A DNA stretch of 50,786 nucleotides from a virus, in the IMG/VR virus record IMGVR_UViG_3300046532_001584, positions 1 to 50,786 of that record, one strand, 5' to 3'. Under the pieces are notes generated by a model. It searched no databases, was not told the origin of the DNA, and saw only the letters and a program-made list of their open reading frames with translations. Made by a program: the position numbers and the translations under genes. Shown here in pieces: positions 18,490-26,299 of this stretch. Each line of letters begins with the position of its first letter. Position 1 is the stretch's first letter.

Positions 18490-19017
18490 ATGGCTATTTT
18501 AGGCGTAGATGATATGAAAGCCAAACTAGTTGGCGGCGGTGCTAGACCTAATCTATTCAAAGTAACAATGAGCTTTCCAAGCTATGTTACTGCGGATGTG
18601 TCATTAGCATCATACATGTGTAAAGCATCTTCTTTACCAGCAAGTACAGTTGCACCTATTGAAGTTCCATTCAGAGGGCGTCAACTTAAAATCGCTGGTG
18701 ATAGAACGTTTGATCCATGGAGTGTTACCGTTATTAACGATACTGACTTTAATGTACGTAATTCTTTTGAACAATGGATGAATGGTATTAATCAGCACCA
18801 AGAGAACACAGGGTTAACACAACCTAGTTCTTATATGGCTGATATGATCGTTGAGCAATTGGACAAAGATGGTACAGTGAAGAAGACTTATAACATGAGA
18901 GGAACTTGGCCTACAAGCTTAGGAGCAATTGAACTAAGCTATGAGACAGGTGATACGATTGAAGAGTTTGAAGTTGAACTTCAAGTTCAGTATTGGGAAT
19001 CTAATAAGACAACGTAA
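18490..19017 (+). CDS. gp19: Tail tube gp19
   Basis: Forms the rigid inner tube. 175 residues versus 163 in T4, with the characteristic KVTMSFPSYV, SSLPASTVAPIEVPFRGRQ, KIAGDRTFDPWSVTVINDTD and FEQWMNGIN blocks. It follows gp18 and is followed by a strong intrinsic terminator, so gp18-gp19 form one high-level transcription unit. Confidence 0.97.
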   Translation: MAILGVDDMKAKLVGGGARPNLFKVTMSFPSYVTADVSLASYMCKASSLPASTVAPIEVPFRGRQLKIAGDRTFDPWSVTVINDTDFNVRNSFEQWMNGINQHQENTGLTQPSSYMADMIVEQLDKDGTVKKTYNMRGTWPTSLGAIELSYETGDTIEEFEVELQVQYWESNKTT

Positions 19018-19031
19018 ATCATCAAAACAAG

Positions 19032-19055
19032 GAGTGCCTTCGGGCACTCTTTCTT
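19032..19055 (+). terminator. Intrinsic terminator after gp19
   Basis: A perfect 7-bp GC-rich stem GAGTGCC / GGCACTC with a stable TTCG tetraloop, followed by TTTCTT. It lies 14 nt after the gp19 stop and 7 nt before the next late promoter word, so it separates the sheath/tube unit from the portal unit. Confidence 0.93.
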
Positions 19056-19061
19056 AAGTGT

Positions 19062-19069
19062 TATAAATA
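19062..19069 (+). promoter_or_regulatory. T4-type late promoter word before gp20
   Basis: TATAAATA directly after the gp19 terminator and 35 nt before the portal ATG. The terminator-promoter arrangement marks a clean transcription boundary. Confidence 0.78.
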
Positions 19070-19104
19070 ATATTTAAGAAAGAGTGTATAGGATAATATA
19101 ATAA

Positions 19105-20619
19105 ATGGCAACATCAGACAACAACAGATCGCTATTCGGCTGGCAGTTTACAAGAACTTCTGCTGAAAAAAATACTAAACCAGTCTCGTTTTCTCCGGAT
19201 AATGAGGACGGTGCGTTTGAAATCTCTCCAACTGGCGGTTACTTCGGTCAGTATATGGATCTACAAGGAGACAAATTTCAAAATGATAAAGAATTAATCA
19301 TGAAATACCGTACTATATCTCAATACCCAGAGGTTGATTTGGCGGTTGAAGATATATGTAATGAAGCTATTACAGTTGAATCAGGAAAAATTCTTAAATT
19401 AAACCTTGATAAGCTTGATCAACCAGATAAAATTAAAGAGATGATTCATGATGAATTTGATAGAATTCTTTCTTTAACTAACTTCCGTAACAATGCATAT
19501 GACTTATTTAAGCGTTGGTATGTAGATGGTAGATTATTCTTTCATGTTATTATCGACCAAGCTAATCCTGAAAATGGTATAAAAGAATTAAGATCAATTG
19601 ATCCTACAAAGATTCGTAAGATCAAAGAGACTGAGAGAGTTAAAGACCCTAAGACTGGAGCTGATCTTGTTAAAGAGGGCGAAGAATATTACTTATATCA
19701 AGATGATGTATTATTTAATTCTCAAGAAGGATTAAAAATTACTACAGATGCTATCATTCAAGTTAATTCTGGTTTATTAAATGAAACTAGAGATAAGGTC
19801 ATTGGTCATTTACAAAAAGCACTTAAACCTTTAAACCAATTAAGCATGATGGAAGACTCATTAGTCATCTATCGTATATCAAGAGCACCAGAGCGTCGTA
19901 TATTTTATATTGATGTAGGTAATCTCCCTAAAGGTAAAGCTGAGGAATACCTTAATAATACAATGAATAGATACCGTAACAAGATTGTATATGATCCTGC
20001 TACTGGAGCTATTAAAGATGAAAAGATTCATCGTAATGTTATGGAAGATTTCTGGTTACCTCGTAGAGAAGGTGGTCGTGGTACTGAAATCTCAACTCTT
20101 CCTGGTGGACAAAACCTAGGTGAGATTGAAGATATACAGTATTTCCAACAGAAGTTATATAAGGCTTTAAACATACCAATGTCACGGTTAACAGAAGCTG
20201 ATGCATTCTCAATAGGCCGTTCATCAGAAATTACACGTGACGAACTTAAATTTCAAAAGTTTATAAACAGGATTCGTGTTAAATTTTCTAATATGTTTTA
20301 TGAAGCACTTAAAAGACAATTGGTTCTTAAAAACATTATTAAAAAGGAAGAGTGGAATGGTATTAAAGATGGAGTAACTATTGAATACTCTAGAGATAAT
20401 TACTATGCTGAACTTAAAGATGGAGAGATACTTAAGGAACGTATAGAAATGGTACAAATGATGGATGAATACATTGGAATGTTCTGGTCTAAAGACTGGA
20501 TACGCCGTAATATTCTGAAGTTAACTGATGAAGATATCAAACAAATTGCTAAGGATAATAAGAAAGATCCTATGAAAGATGATGATATTAATGCAGATTT
20601 AGCTAATTCAGCTATATAA
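19105..20619 (+). CDS. gp20: Portal protein gp20
   Basis: Dodecameric portal at the head vertex and prohead initiator. 504 residues versus 524 in T4. Conserved blocks: YRTISQYPEVDLAVEDICNE, RISRAPERRIFYIDVGNLPK (portal core), ATGAIKDEKIHRNVMEDFWLP and GGRGTEISTLPGG, then LYKALNIPMSRL. These are the diagnostic gp20 segments used as myovirus markers. It is followed by a late word and the prohead core genes. Confidence 0.97.
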   Translation: MATSDNNRSLFGWQFTRTSAEKNTKPVSFSPDNEDGAFEISPTGGYFGQYMDLQGDKFQNDKELIMKYRTISQYPEVDLAVEDICNEAITVESGKILKLNLDKLDQPDKIKEMIHDEFDRILSLTNFRNNAYDLFKRWYVDGRLFFHVIIDQANPENGIKELRSIDPTKIRKIKETERVKDPKTGADLVKEGEEYYLYQDDVLFNSQEGLKITTDAIIQVNSGLLNETRDKVIGHLQKALKPLNQLSMMEDSLVIYRISRAPERRIFYIDVGNLPKGKAEEYLNNTMNRYRNKIVYDPATGAIKDEKIHRNVMEDFWLPRREGGRGTEISTLPGGQNLGEIEDIQYFQQKLYKALNIPMSRLTEADAFSIGRSSEITRDELKFQKFINRIRVKFSNMFYEALKRQLVLKNIIKKEEWNGIKDGVTIEYSRDNYYAELKDGEILKERIEMVQMMDEYIGMFWSKDWIRRNILKLTDEDIKQIAKDNKKDPMKDDDINADLANSAI

Positions 20620-20638
20620 TTCTAGAAAGAACTAATTT

Positions 20639-20646
20639 TATAAATA
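20639..20646 (+). promoter_or_regulatory. T4-type late promoter word before prohead core genes
   Basis: TATAAATAAG 16 nt before the ATG at 20663, after the gp20 stop. It should serve the gp67/68-21-22-23 cluster. Confidence 0.75.
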
Positions 20647-20662
20647 AGATACAGGAAACAGT

Positions 20663-20884
20663 ATGAGTACTAAAGAGTTAATTGATAATATTAAGAAGGG
20701 TGACGCAATGAAAAGTAATAATACTTTTAATAGTATTATGCAAGATAAAATACTTGATGCGTTAGATACACATAAAACAGAAGTTGCTTCTAAAATGTAT
20801 GGAGCATCAGACGATACTCCAATTGCGGTCGAAGAACCTGCGGTGGAGACACCAAAAGGGGAAGCACCAGATGTTAACGTTTAA
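20663..20884 (+). CDS. gp67: Prohead core protein, gp67-like
   Basis: A 73-residue protein in the place of T4 gene 67 (80 residues), between portal and protease. The helical part FNSIMQDKILDALDTHKTEV then ASKMYG resembles the short prohead-core proteins, and the C-terminus is acidic and Pro-rich (VEEPAVETPKGEAPD). Identification is mainly by synteny and size. Its end overlaps the next small gene by 14 nt. Confidence 0.6.
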   Translation: MSTKELIDNIKKGDAMKSNNTFNSIMQDKILDALDTHKTEVASKMYGASDDTPIAVEEPAVETPKGEAPDVNV

Positions 20885-21101
20885 AGAATCATTTAATGAA
20901 GTAATAGAAGCTAAATTAAAACTCCCTAAAGGTGAAAAGGTAGCCAAGGAATTAACCAAACTTGGAAAGAAAAAGAAAACAACAGCGGTTATCACCGACA
21001 AGTTTAACTTGTATATTGACGGTGTAAAGCTGGACAATTACAAGTCTTTAAAAGATGCTGAGGCTGCGCTTAAAGATTTCATCAATCTAATGGGAGCATA
21101 A
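20871..21101 (+). CDS. Prohead core protein, gp68-like
   Basis: A 76-residue Lys-rich protein starting at ATG 20871 (MLTFKESFNEVIEAKL). It ends at the gp21 start. In T4 this position is gene 68, also a small prohead core protein. The middle KEGKVAKELTKLGKKKKTTA-like stretch is basic; the C-terminal half (NLYIDGVKLDNYKSLKDAE) looks like a small beta-alpha fold. Assignment by synteny only. Confidence 0.5.
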   Translation: MLTFKESFNEVIEAKLKLPKGEKVAKELTKLGKKKKTTAVITDKFNLYIDGVKLDNYKSLKDAEAALKDFINLMGA

Positions 21102-21755
21102 ATGAAGTTAATAACAGAATATACTCAGAATCAACTTAGCTATTCAATAGAAGAAGCAGCTAAAGGTGGAAAGAAGAATGTCTTTTTAGAAGGTGTCTTC
21201 ATGCAAGCTGAGAATAAAAATAAAAATGGTAGAGTTTACAGCAGAGAAGTTCTTACTTCTGCAGTTGATAAGTTTGTAAACGAACAAGTAATTACAGGTC
21301 GGGCAGTTGGTGAATTGAATCACCCTGAAGGACCTTCCATTAATTTGGATAAAGTTTCGCACAGAATTACCGAGCTCAAATGGGACGGTAATAACGTGAT
21401 GGGAAAAGCGCTTATTTTGGATACGCCTATGGGTCAAATCGTAAAAGGTTTGGTTGAAGGTGGGGTACAACTTGGAGTGTCTAGTCGTGGTATGGGAAGT
21501 TTGGATTTTAAAGACGGCGCCAATTATGTTAGGGATGATTTCATGCTTAACACTATTGATATCGTTCAGGACCCTTCAGCTCCTAATGCATTTGTAAATG
21601 GCATTATGGAAGGAGTTAATTGGGAAGAGGACGGTGCAGGTCATTTTATTCAAGCAATTGAAAAAGGTGAGACAGAAGTGAAAGAGCCTATCAAAGAGGG
21701 TTTCTCGGAAGAGCAACAATCGGCAGGGTTTGAGCATTTCCTCTCTAAACTATAA
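21102..21755 (+). CDS. gp21: Prohead maturation protease gp21
   Basis: Ser protease that cleaves scaffold and capsid proteins. 217 residues versus 212 in T4. Active-site motifs: GELNHPEGPSI (H74) and QLGVSSRGMGSL (Ser at 127 or 128), with D152-region ending DIVQDPSAP. The ATG directly follows the stop of the previous gene. Its expected cleavage motif (L/I-x-E) is present in the gp23 N-terminus. Confidence 0.95.
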   Translation: MKLITEYTQNQLSYSIEEAAKGGKKNVFLEGVFMQAENKNKNGRVYSREVLTSAVDKFVNEQVITGRAVGELNHPEGPSINLDKVSHRITELKWDGNNVMGKALILDTPMGQIVKGLVEGGVQLGVSSRGMGSLDFKDGANYVRDDFMLNTIDIVQDPSAPNAFVNGIMEGVNWEEDGAGHFIQAIEKGETEVKEPIKEGFSEEQQSAGFEHFLSKL

Positions 21756-21773
21756 TCTCTAAAGGAGAAAACA

Positions 21774-22904
21774 ATGTCTGAAGAAATTAAAGACGAGATT
21801 GTTGAAGGAACTGTAGACGAGGTTATTGTTGAGGATACGCAAGTTATTGCTGAGGAATATGATATTCCAGAAGCACCTCTAACAGCAGCTCGTACAGTAT
21901 CAGCAATTCAAGCTTCTTTGGCAGAAATGTCTAAAGAAGGACTTGACGAAATATTTGAAGCAGCAGAAAAAGCGAAAGCTAAAGCTAAAGTGGAAGATGA
22001 TTCTGAAGAAGATGAAGATGAAGAAGAAGAAGTAGATGAAACAGTTGACGGTGAAGGCGACCTTAAAGGTGGCAAAACTGCAGCTAAAAAGCTTAAAGCT
22101 ACTCCGGGTAACACAAAGAAAGTCAAAACAACGGATGATGGCAATAGTGTTGAAGGTATTCCTGAAAAGAAGCAAAAGAAAGAAAGCAAATTTAAGGAAG
22201 ACGTTGATGCTCTAATTAAAGATGAAGACACATTGTCTGAAGGCTTTAAAGAGAAAGCTGCTACTATTTTTGAAACTGCATTAGCATCAAAAGTAAATGC
22301 TGAAACAGCAAAATTAGAAGAGCAATATGCTTCTGATTTGTCTGGAGAAGTTGAAGCTATTAAAGAAGATTTGGTTGACAAAGTAGACGGTTACTTAACA
22401 TATGTAGTCGAAAACTGGATGAAGGATAACGAGGTTGCAATTGAGCATTCTCTGAAGTCTGAAATCACTGAATCATTTATACAATCATTAGGTCAGTTGT
22501 TTAGTGAACATCACATCAACGTTCCTGACGATGCGGGAGATATTTTAGATTCCCTATCTGAAGAAACTAAAGATGCTAAATCACAATTAAACGATGCGAC
22601 TGAAAAGAATATTGAATTGGCAGAGAAAGTTAAAGCTTTCGAAAGACAAGACATTATTAATGAAACGTGTAAAGGTTTAACTGCAACCGATGCTGCAAAA
22701 ATAAGTGAATTAACTGAAGCTATTGAAGCTGAAGATAATGAATCTTTTGCAACTAAAGTAGCTACAATTAAGGAATCTTACCTTAATAAAGATACCACAG
22801 TAGAAGCAACTGATGAAGTTGATGCTATTACTGAGGTTACACAAGAACCACAAGTTGTCTCTGCAAGTATGCAAAGATACCTAGACGCGATGGTGCGTAA
22901 ATAA
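21774..22904 (+). CDS. gp22: Prohead scaffold protein gp22
   Basis: Major internal scaffold that is degraded on maturation. The 376-residue sequence is highly acidic and helical (DDSEEDEDEEEEVDE near 81-95, KEDVDALIKDEDTLSEGFKE, AEKVKAFERQDIINETCKG), the last block typical of gp22. It is longer than T4 gp22 (269) because of the acidic N-terminal part. A strong ribosome site (AAAGGAG) precedes it. Located between protease and capsid genes. Confidence 0.92.
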   Translation: MSEEIKDEIVEGTVDEVIVEDTQVIAEEYDIPEAPLTAARTVSAIQASLAEMSKEGLDEIFEAAEKAKAKAKVEDDSEEDEDEEEEVDETVDGEGDLKGGKTAAKKLKATPGNTKKVKTTDDGNSVEGIPEKKQKKESKFKEDVDALIKDEDTLSEGFKEKAATIFETALASKVNAETAKLEEQYASDLSGEVEAIKEDLVDKVDGYLTYVVENWMKDNEVAIEHSLKSEITESFIQSLGQLFSEHHINVPDDAGDILDSLSEETKDAKSQLNDATEKNIELAEKVKAFERQDIINETCKGLTATDAAKISELTEAIEAEDNESFATKVATIKESYLNKDTTVEATDEVDAITEVTQEPQVVSASMQRYLDAMVRK

Positions 22905-22924
22905 TATCCAATTAGGAGAAATAA

Positions 22925-24232
22925 ATGGAAATTAATCAACAAATGTTGCAGGAAAAATGGGCTCCTGTACTTGATTCAGCAGACGCTGGTAAGCTAACTG
23001 GACACAAACGTGCCGTTACTGCCGTTGTTCTTGAGAACCAAGAAAAAGCTTTCGCACAAGAGAAAGCACAATTAACTGAGGTAGCTGCAAATACTACTTC
23101 GGCTAATACCAATATCGACAATTGGGATCCTGTCCTAATTAATTTAGTAAGACGTGCAACACCTGCGCTACTTGCATTTGATTTAGTTGGCGTACAGCCA
23201 ATGACTGGTCCTACTGGTCTAATCTTTGCAATGAAGAGCAAGTATACTACACAAGCTGGTACAGAAGCATTATTCAACGAAGCCGATACTGGTTTCTCTG
23301 GTACTGCGTCTGGTGACTTAGGTACTGCTGATGCAGGAAATAACGATCCATTCTCTGGTGATGACCCAACTTCTGGTCCTAATGCTGATGCAGCGGACTC
23401 TGATACAGTTGCGGAATATCAACCAGGTAGTGCTATGACTACTCCTACTGCGGAAGCATTAGGTAACACTGGTAACGCTTTTGCTGAAATGGCTTTTTCA
23501 ATTGACAAGACTACTGTGACTGCAAAGTCTCGTGCTCTTAAAGCTCAATACACAATTGAATTAGCTCAAGACCTTAAAGCGGTCCACGGTCTATCTGCGG
23601 AAACTGAGCTTGCGAACATCCTTTCAACTGAAATATTAGCTGAAATGAATCGTGAAATCATCCGTTTGGTAAACATCAATGGTGTAACATCAACTCAAGG
23701 TGCTGTAGCAGGAATTTGGAATAAATCTTCTGCTGTTGACGCTGATGGTAGATGGGCAGTTGAAAAGTTCAAATCACTAGTTCACGCTATCGAAATTGAA
23801 GCAAATCAAATCGCTGTTTCAACTCGTAGAGGAAAAGGTAACTGGGTTATCGTTTCTCATGGTGTAGCTGCTGCATTGAATGCTGCTGGTGCTCTTGATA
23901 CTGGTTTAGGTATTACTGGTGGTGATAATGTTGACAGTGATGTCACAGGTTCACTATTCGCTGGTACTTTACTAGGTCGTACTAAGGTTTATATAGATCC
24001 ATATGCTGGAGTAGATTACTTTACAGTTGGTTATAAGGGTACTAACCCATATGACGCTGGAATGTTCTATTGCCCATATGTTCCATTAAGCATGATGAAG
24101 ACAATCGGTGAGAATGATTTCCAACCGAAAATCGGATTCAAAACTCGTTACGGTATCGCTAACAATCCTTTTGTTACTGCTGGAAACAACGCGAACGTAT
24201 ACTACAGAAAACGTAAGGTTACTAACCTGTAA
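22925..24232 (+). CDS. gp23: Major capsid protein gp23
   Basis: The main head shell subunit. 435 residues versus 521 in T4. Conserved segments: NWDPVLINLVRRATPALLAF, DLVGVQPMTGPTGLIFAMKS, SRALKAQYTIELAQDLKAVH, GLSAETELANILSTEILAE and EINREI-type helix, ending with the FKTRYGIANNPF block. L50-T51-E52 fits the gp21 cleavage consensus, so the first ~52 residues are probably removed. Preceded by TTAGGAGAA, followed by a strong terminator. Confidence 0.97.
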   Translation: MEINQQMLQEKWAPVLDSADAGKLTGHKRAVTAVVLENQEKAFAQEKAQLTEVAANTTSANTNIDNWDPVLINLVRRATPALLAFDLVGVQPMTGPTGLIFAMKSKYTTQAGTEALFNEADTGFSGTASGDLGTADAGNNDPFSGDDPTSGPNADAADSDTVAEYQPGSAMTTPTAEALGNTGNAFAEMAFSIDKTTVTAKSRALKAQYTIELAQDLKAVHGLSAETELANILSTEILAEMNREIIRLVNINGVTSTQGAVAGIWNKSSAVDADGRWAVEKFKSLVHAIEIEANQIAVSTRRGKGNWVIVSHGVAAALNAAGALDTGLGITGGDNVDSDVTGSLFAGTLLGRTKVYIDPYAGVDYFTVGYKGTNPYDAGMFYCPYVPLSMMKTIGENDFQPKIGFKTRYGIANNPFVTAGNNANVYYRKRKVTNL

Positions 24233-24251
24233 TTATCTGAAAGATACAACT

Positions 24252-24279
24252 AAAACCCGTCGCAAGGCGGGTTTTTTTT
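24252..24279 (+). terminator. Intrinsic terminator after gp23
   Basis: AAAACCCG and CGGGTTTT form a stem around an 8-nt loop (TCGCAAGG) and run into eight T residues. It ends the capsid transcription unit 20-45 nt after the gp23 stop and is followed immediately by a late promoter word. Confidence 0.93.
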
Positions 24280-24281
24280 CG

Positions 24282-24289
24282 TATAAATA
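24282..24289 (+). promoter_or_regulatory. T4-type late promoter word, 5 nt before an ATG
   Basis: TATAAATA directly after the gp23 terminator. Only 5 nt separate it from the ATG at 24295, so a T4-like start site would fall on the A of the ATG and give a leaderless mRNA. Confidence 0.75.
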
Positions 24290-24294
24290 TATTC

Positions 24295-24759
24295 ATGCCA
24301 AACTTTTTAAATCCATCATCATTTGTATTAACACTAGATAGCCTAGCCTATTCTGGTGCTGAGTTTACTATTCAGACAATGATATTACCAGATGTAACTA
24401 CAGAAGGTGCATCATTACCTTTTAGACAAATTGATGTAGGAAGAACTTCAGACAAAATGGTATTTGGTCAATTTGAAATATCATATCTTATTGATGAAGA
24501 TCTATTAAACTATAAAGAGATATTTGATTGGATGAAATCTAATGTAGAAACAAACCATTCAACTTCAACAACCTCTGATCATTATAGAGACTTAACATTA
24601 ACTGTTATGAACTCTGCTAATAATGTAACAAAACAAATCAAATTTGTGGATGCTTACCCGACAAGTATTTCTTCCCTACCATTTGATATCACCACAACCG
24701 ATGTAGAATATCTTACTGCAGTCGTAACTTTCGCTTATTCATATTACGTATTCATATAA
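24295..24759 (+). CDS. Small virion structural protein, tube-like
   Basis: A 154-residue protein with FVLTLDSLAYSGAEFTIQTM, then ILPDVTTEGASLPFRQIDVG and YLIDEDLLNYKEIFDWMKSN. The pattern (a 'P-x-x-x' turn after a first strand pair, then E-D-x-L-x-N-Y-x-x-I-x-x-W) is common to small T4-like virion proteins that resemble tail-tube or baseplate proteins. No exact T4 name can be given. It has its own terminator-promoter boundary upstream and an early promoter downstream. Confidence 0.7.
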   Translation: MPNFLNPSSFVLTLDSLAYSGAEFTIQTMILPDVTTEGASLPFRQIDVGRTSDKMVFGQFEISYLIDEDLLNYKEIFDWMKSNVETNHSTSTTSDHYRDLTLTVMNSANNVTKQIKFVDAYPTSISSLPFDITTTDVEYLTAVVTFAYSYYVFI

Positions 24760-24767
24760 ATTATCTA

Positions 24768-24795
24768 TGTACATTTGAGGAAACTGTGTTATAAT
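24768..24795 (+). promoter_or_regulatory. Sigma70-type early promoter
   Basis: TGTACA, 16 nt, TATAAT. The box ends 7 nt before the ATG at 24803, so a leaderless or nearly leaderless transcript is predicted. It opens the leftmost of the early genes, where the virion block ends. Confidence 0.65.
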
Positions 24796-24802
24796 ATAGT
24801 AT

Positions 24803-24928
24803 ATGATGATAAAAAATAAATGGCAGGGTGTTCGAAAGAAAACCAGTATAGGAAGACGGTGGATTAAGACTTCGTCTATGAATAAAAATAAGAAAAGAAC
24901 TTTTAAAAAATATAGAGGCCAAGGGTAA
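24803..24928 (+). CDS. 41-residue basic protein
   Basis: A very basic frame (MMIKNKWQGVRKK, then GRRWIKTSS and KNKKRTFKKYRGQG) starting immediately downstream of an early promoter and ending 1 nt before the next ATG. The charge suggests nucleic acid or host RNA polymerase/ribosome binding, as is common for small early T4-like proteins. No family recognised. Confidence 0.6.
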   Translation: MMIKNKWQGVRKKTSIGRRWIKTSSMNKNKKRTFKKYRGQG

Positions 24929-24929
24929 T

Positions 24930-25448
24930 ATGGGGGCTAAAGATAGAGATTCTGAAGGTAAACCTACTAATTTAGAATTTAATAATGATGGTACAGTATG
25001 GAAAAATCATGAAGATTATTCTAAATATAAAAGAACTTTTCCTATTTTTGATGAATATGAATTAGATTTTATGCCAAAAATTATAGAATGGAATGATGAA
25101 GGTTATAGATATAAATATGTTGATGGAGTAAATATTCGAGAATATTTGTTGGATGATTGGGAAGGCTCTGCTAAATTAACTCAAAAAATGATTTTTGAAA
25201 TGAAAATAGCTATGGATGATATTTGGAAAAAACTTTATCAGATATCAATAGAAAAGTTAAATGGTGAGTTTTTGTGGTATGGTGATCCCATTTCAGAAAA
25301 TTTAATTTGGAACGATGATACTAAAAAATTAACACTTTTAGATTTAGATAGTTTTGAAATAACCACATATGTTCCTATAAGTGATATGACTAATAGATTT
25401 ATACAACAATTTGAAACACAATTTATAATAAGGCGAATAGTATATTGA
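24930..25448 (+). CDS. Small kinase-fold (APH/choline-kinase-like) protein
   Basis: A 172-residue protein with the eukaryotic-like kinase C-lobe signature: WYGDPISENLIWN (G118, D119 and N124, fitting the H/Y-G-D-x4-N catalytic loop of aminoglycoside-phosphotransferase-like kinases) and LLDLDSFE (D138-x-D140, the Mg-binding part). An earlier segment YKYVDGVNIREYL looks like the kinase hinge. The glycine-rich N-lobe is mostly absent or very short. It could phosphorylate a small metabolite or protein, or be a pseudokinase. It precedes uvsY with a 4-nt overlap. Confidence 0.62.
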   Translation: MGAKDRDSEGKPTNLEFNNDGTVWKNHEDYSKYKRTFPIFDEYELDFMPKIIEWNDEGYRYKYVDGVNIREYLLDDWEGSAKLTQKMIFEMKIAMDDIWKKLYQISIEKLNGEFLWYGDPISENLIWNDDTKKLTLLDLDSFEITTYVPISDMTNRFIQQFETQFIIRRIVY

Positions 25449-25891
25449 ATATTGAAGAAGTATTGAAGATGTGGAAGGAAGATTCCATAATAGATGATTT
25501 AAAATTAGATGATACCACTATAAAAATGGCACGTATCCATAGTAAATATTTAGAACTAATTACTATCTCTAAAATGGGCAAAAAGAAAAAAGATCTTGCC
25601 TATAAAACATTACTTAAAGACAAATGGTTATACTATAATGGTAAACTGTCTAAAGAAGAGATTGACTTATTTGGTTGGGAGTATGATCCATTTGGGGGAT
25701 TGAATAAACCACTTAAAGGAGATATGAATTATTATTATGATGCTGATACCGATATCCAAAAGATGCAAGCACGTTTAGAATATGATAAAGTTCTTATTGA
25801 AACATTAGAAGAAATAATGGGTACTATCAGATGGAGACACCAAAACATTGGTAACATAATTAAATGGAGATCCTTTGAAGCAGGTGTTTAG
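25445..25891 (+). CDS. uvsY: UvsY recombination mediator
   Basis: Loads UvsX recombinase on gp32-covered ssDNA. 148 residues versus 137 in T4. The N-terminal EEVLKMWKEDSIIDDLKLDD, the middle IHSKYLELITISKM and the C-terminal RHQNIGNIIKWRSFEAG match UvsY. It begins with TTG at 25445, overlapping the previous stop. In T4 uvsY also sits next to uvsW, as here. Confidence 0.88.
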   Translation: MNIEEVLKMWKEDSIIDDLKLDDTTIKMARIHSKYLELITISKMGKKKKDLAYKTLLKDKWLYYNGKLSKEEIDLFGWEYDPFGGLNKPLKGDMNYYYDADTDIQKMQARLEYDKVLIETLEEIMGTIRWRHQNIGNIIKWRSFEAGV

Positions 25892-26105
25892 TAAGAAAAC
25901 ATTAGAGCTATTACTTATAAATTATACTAATATAAATAATGGTATAAGAAAGCCTTGTGAAGAAAAGACTAAATTTGAAAAATTAATTAAAGAAACCACA
26001 GAAGCAATAGCTAATGCTAAAGATCCTATAGTGTATAAAGATGGTATGACTCCATTAGAATTTGCTATATACTTAGCAGCTAAAGCAAATACAAAGGAGA
26101 AGTGA
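25875..26105 (+). CDS. Small hypothetical protein between uvsY and uvsW
   Basis: A 76-residue frame starting with TTG 25875 inside the end of uvsY (GTG 25884 is an alternative). It is helical and Lys-rich with FEKLIKETTEAIANAKD and YKDGMTPLEFAIYLAA. It ends 1 nt before the next ATG. The T4 region also has small genes here. Function unknown. Confidence 0.55.
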   Translation: MKQVFSKKTLELLLINYTNINNGIRKPCEEKTKFEKLIKETTEAIANAKDPIVYKDGMTPLEFAIYLAAKANTKEK

Positions 26106-26297
26106 ATGGAAGAACTATATAGAAAAATCGAAGCAATAGGAATAAATGAAGATCCACTAATGGTTGCAGGAATAATGATGGCACAAGCAATGAAAATTTA
26201 TAAGTCAATATTACCTGAAGATGAATTCAAATCATTAACTAATCACATATCAGAAACTGCTGACAGTATTTCAATTGAAACGCCAACGCTAAACTAA
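26106..26297 (+). CDS. Small helical hypothetical protein
   Basis: A 63-residue frame with ATG directly after the preceding stop. Sequence is helical and acidic with PLMVAGIMMAQAMKIYKSIL and FKSLTNHISETADSIS. No motif is recognised. It precedes uvsW by 2 nt. Confidence 0.55.
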   Translation: MEELYRKIEAIGINEDPLMVAGIMMAQAMKIYKSILPEDEFKSLTNHISETADSISIETPTLN

Positions 26298-26299
26298 TT

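Noticed and set aside
21908-22381. Minus-strand frame of 157 codons opposite gp22
   Set aside because: Serine-run composition is the mirror of the Glu/Asp-rich scaffold codons; not a gene.
24108-24341. Plus-strand frame across the gp23 terminator
   Set aside because: It overlaps gp23, crosses the terminator and late promoter, and has no ribosome site.
25110-25117. TATAAATA inside the kinase-like gene
   Set aside because: Within coding sequence of an AT-rich genome, with no start codon at a sensible distance; chance match likely.
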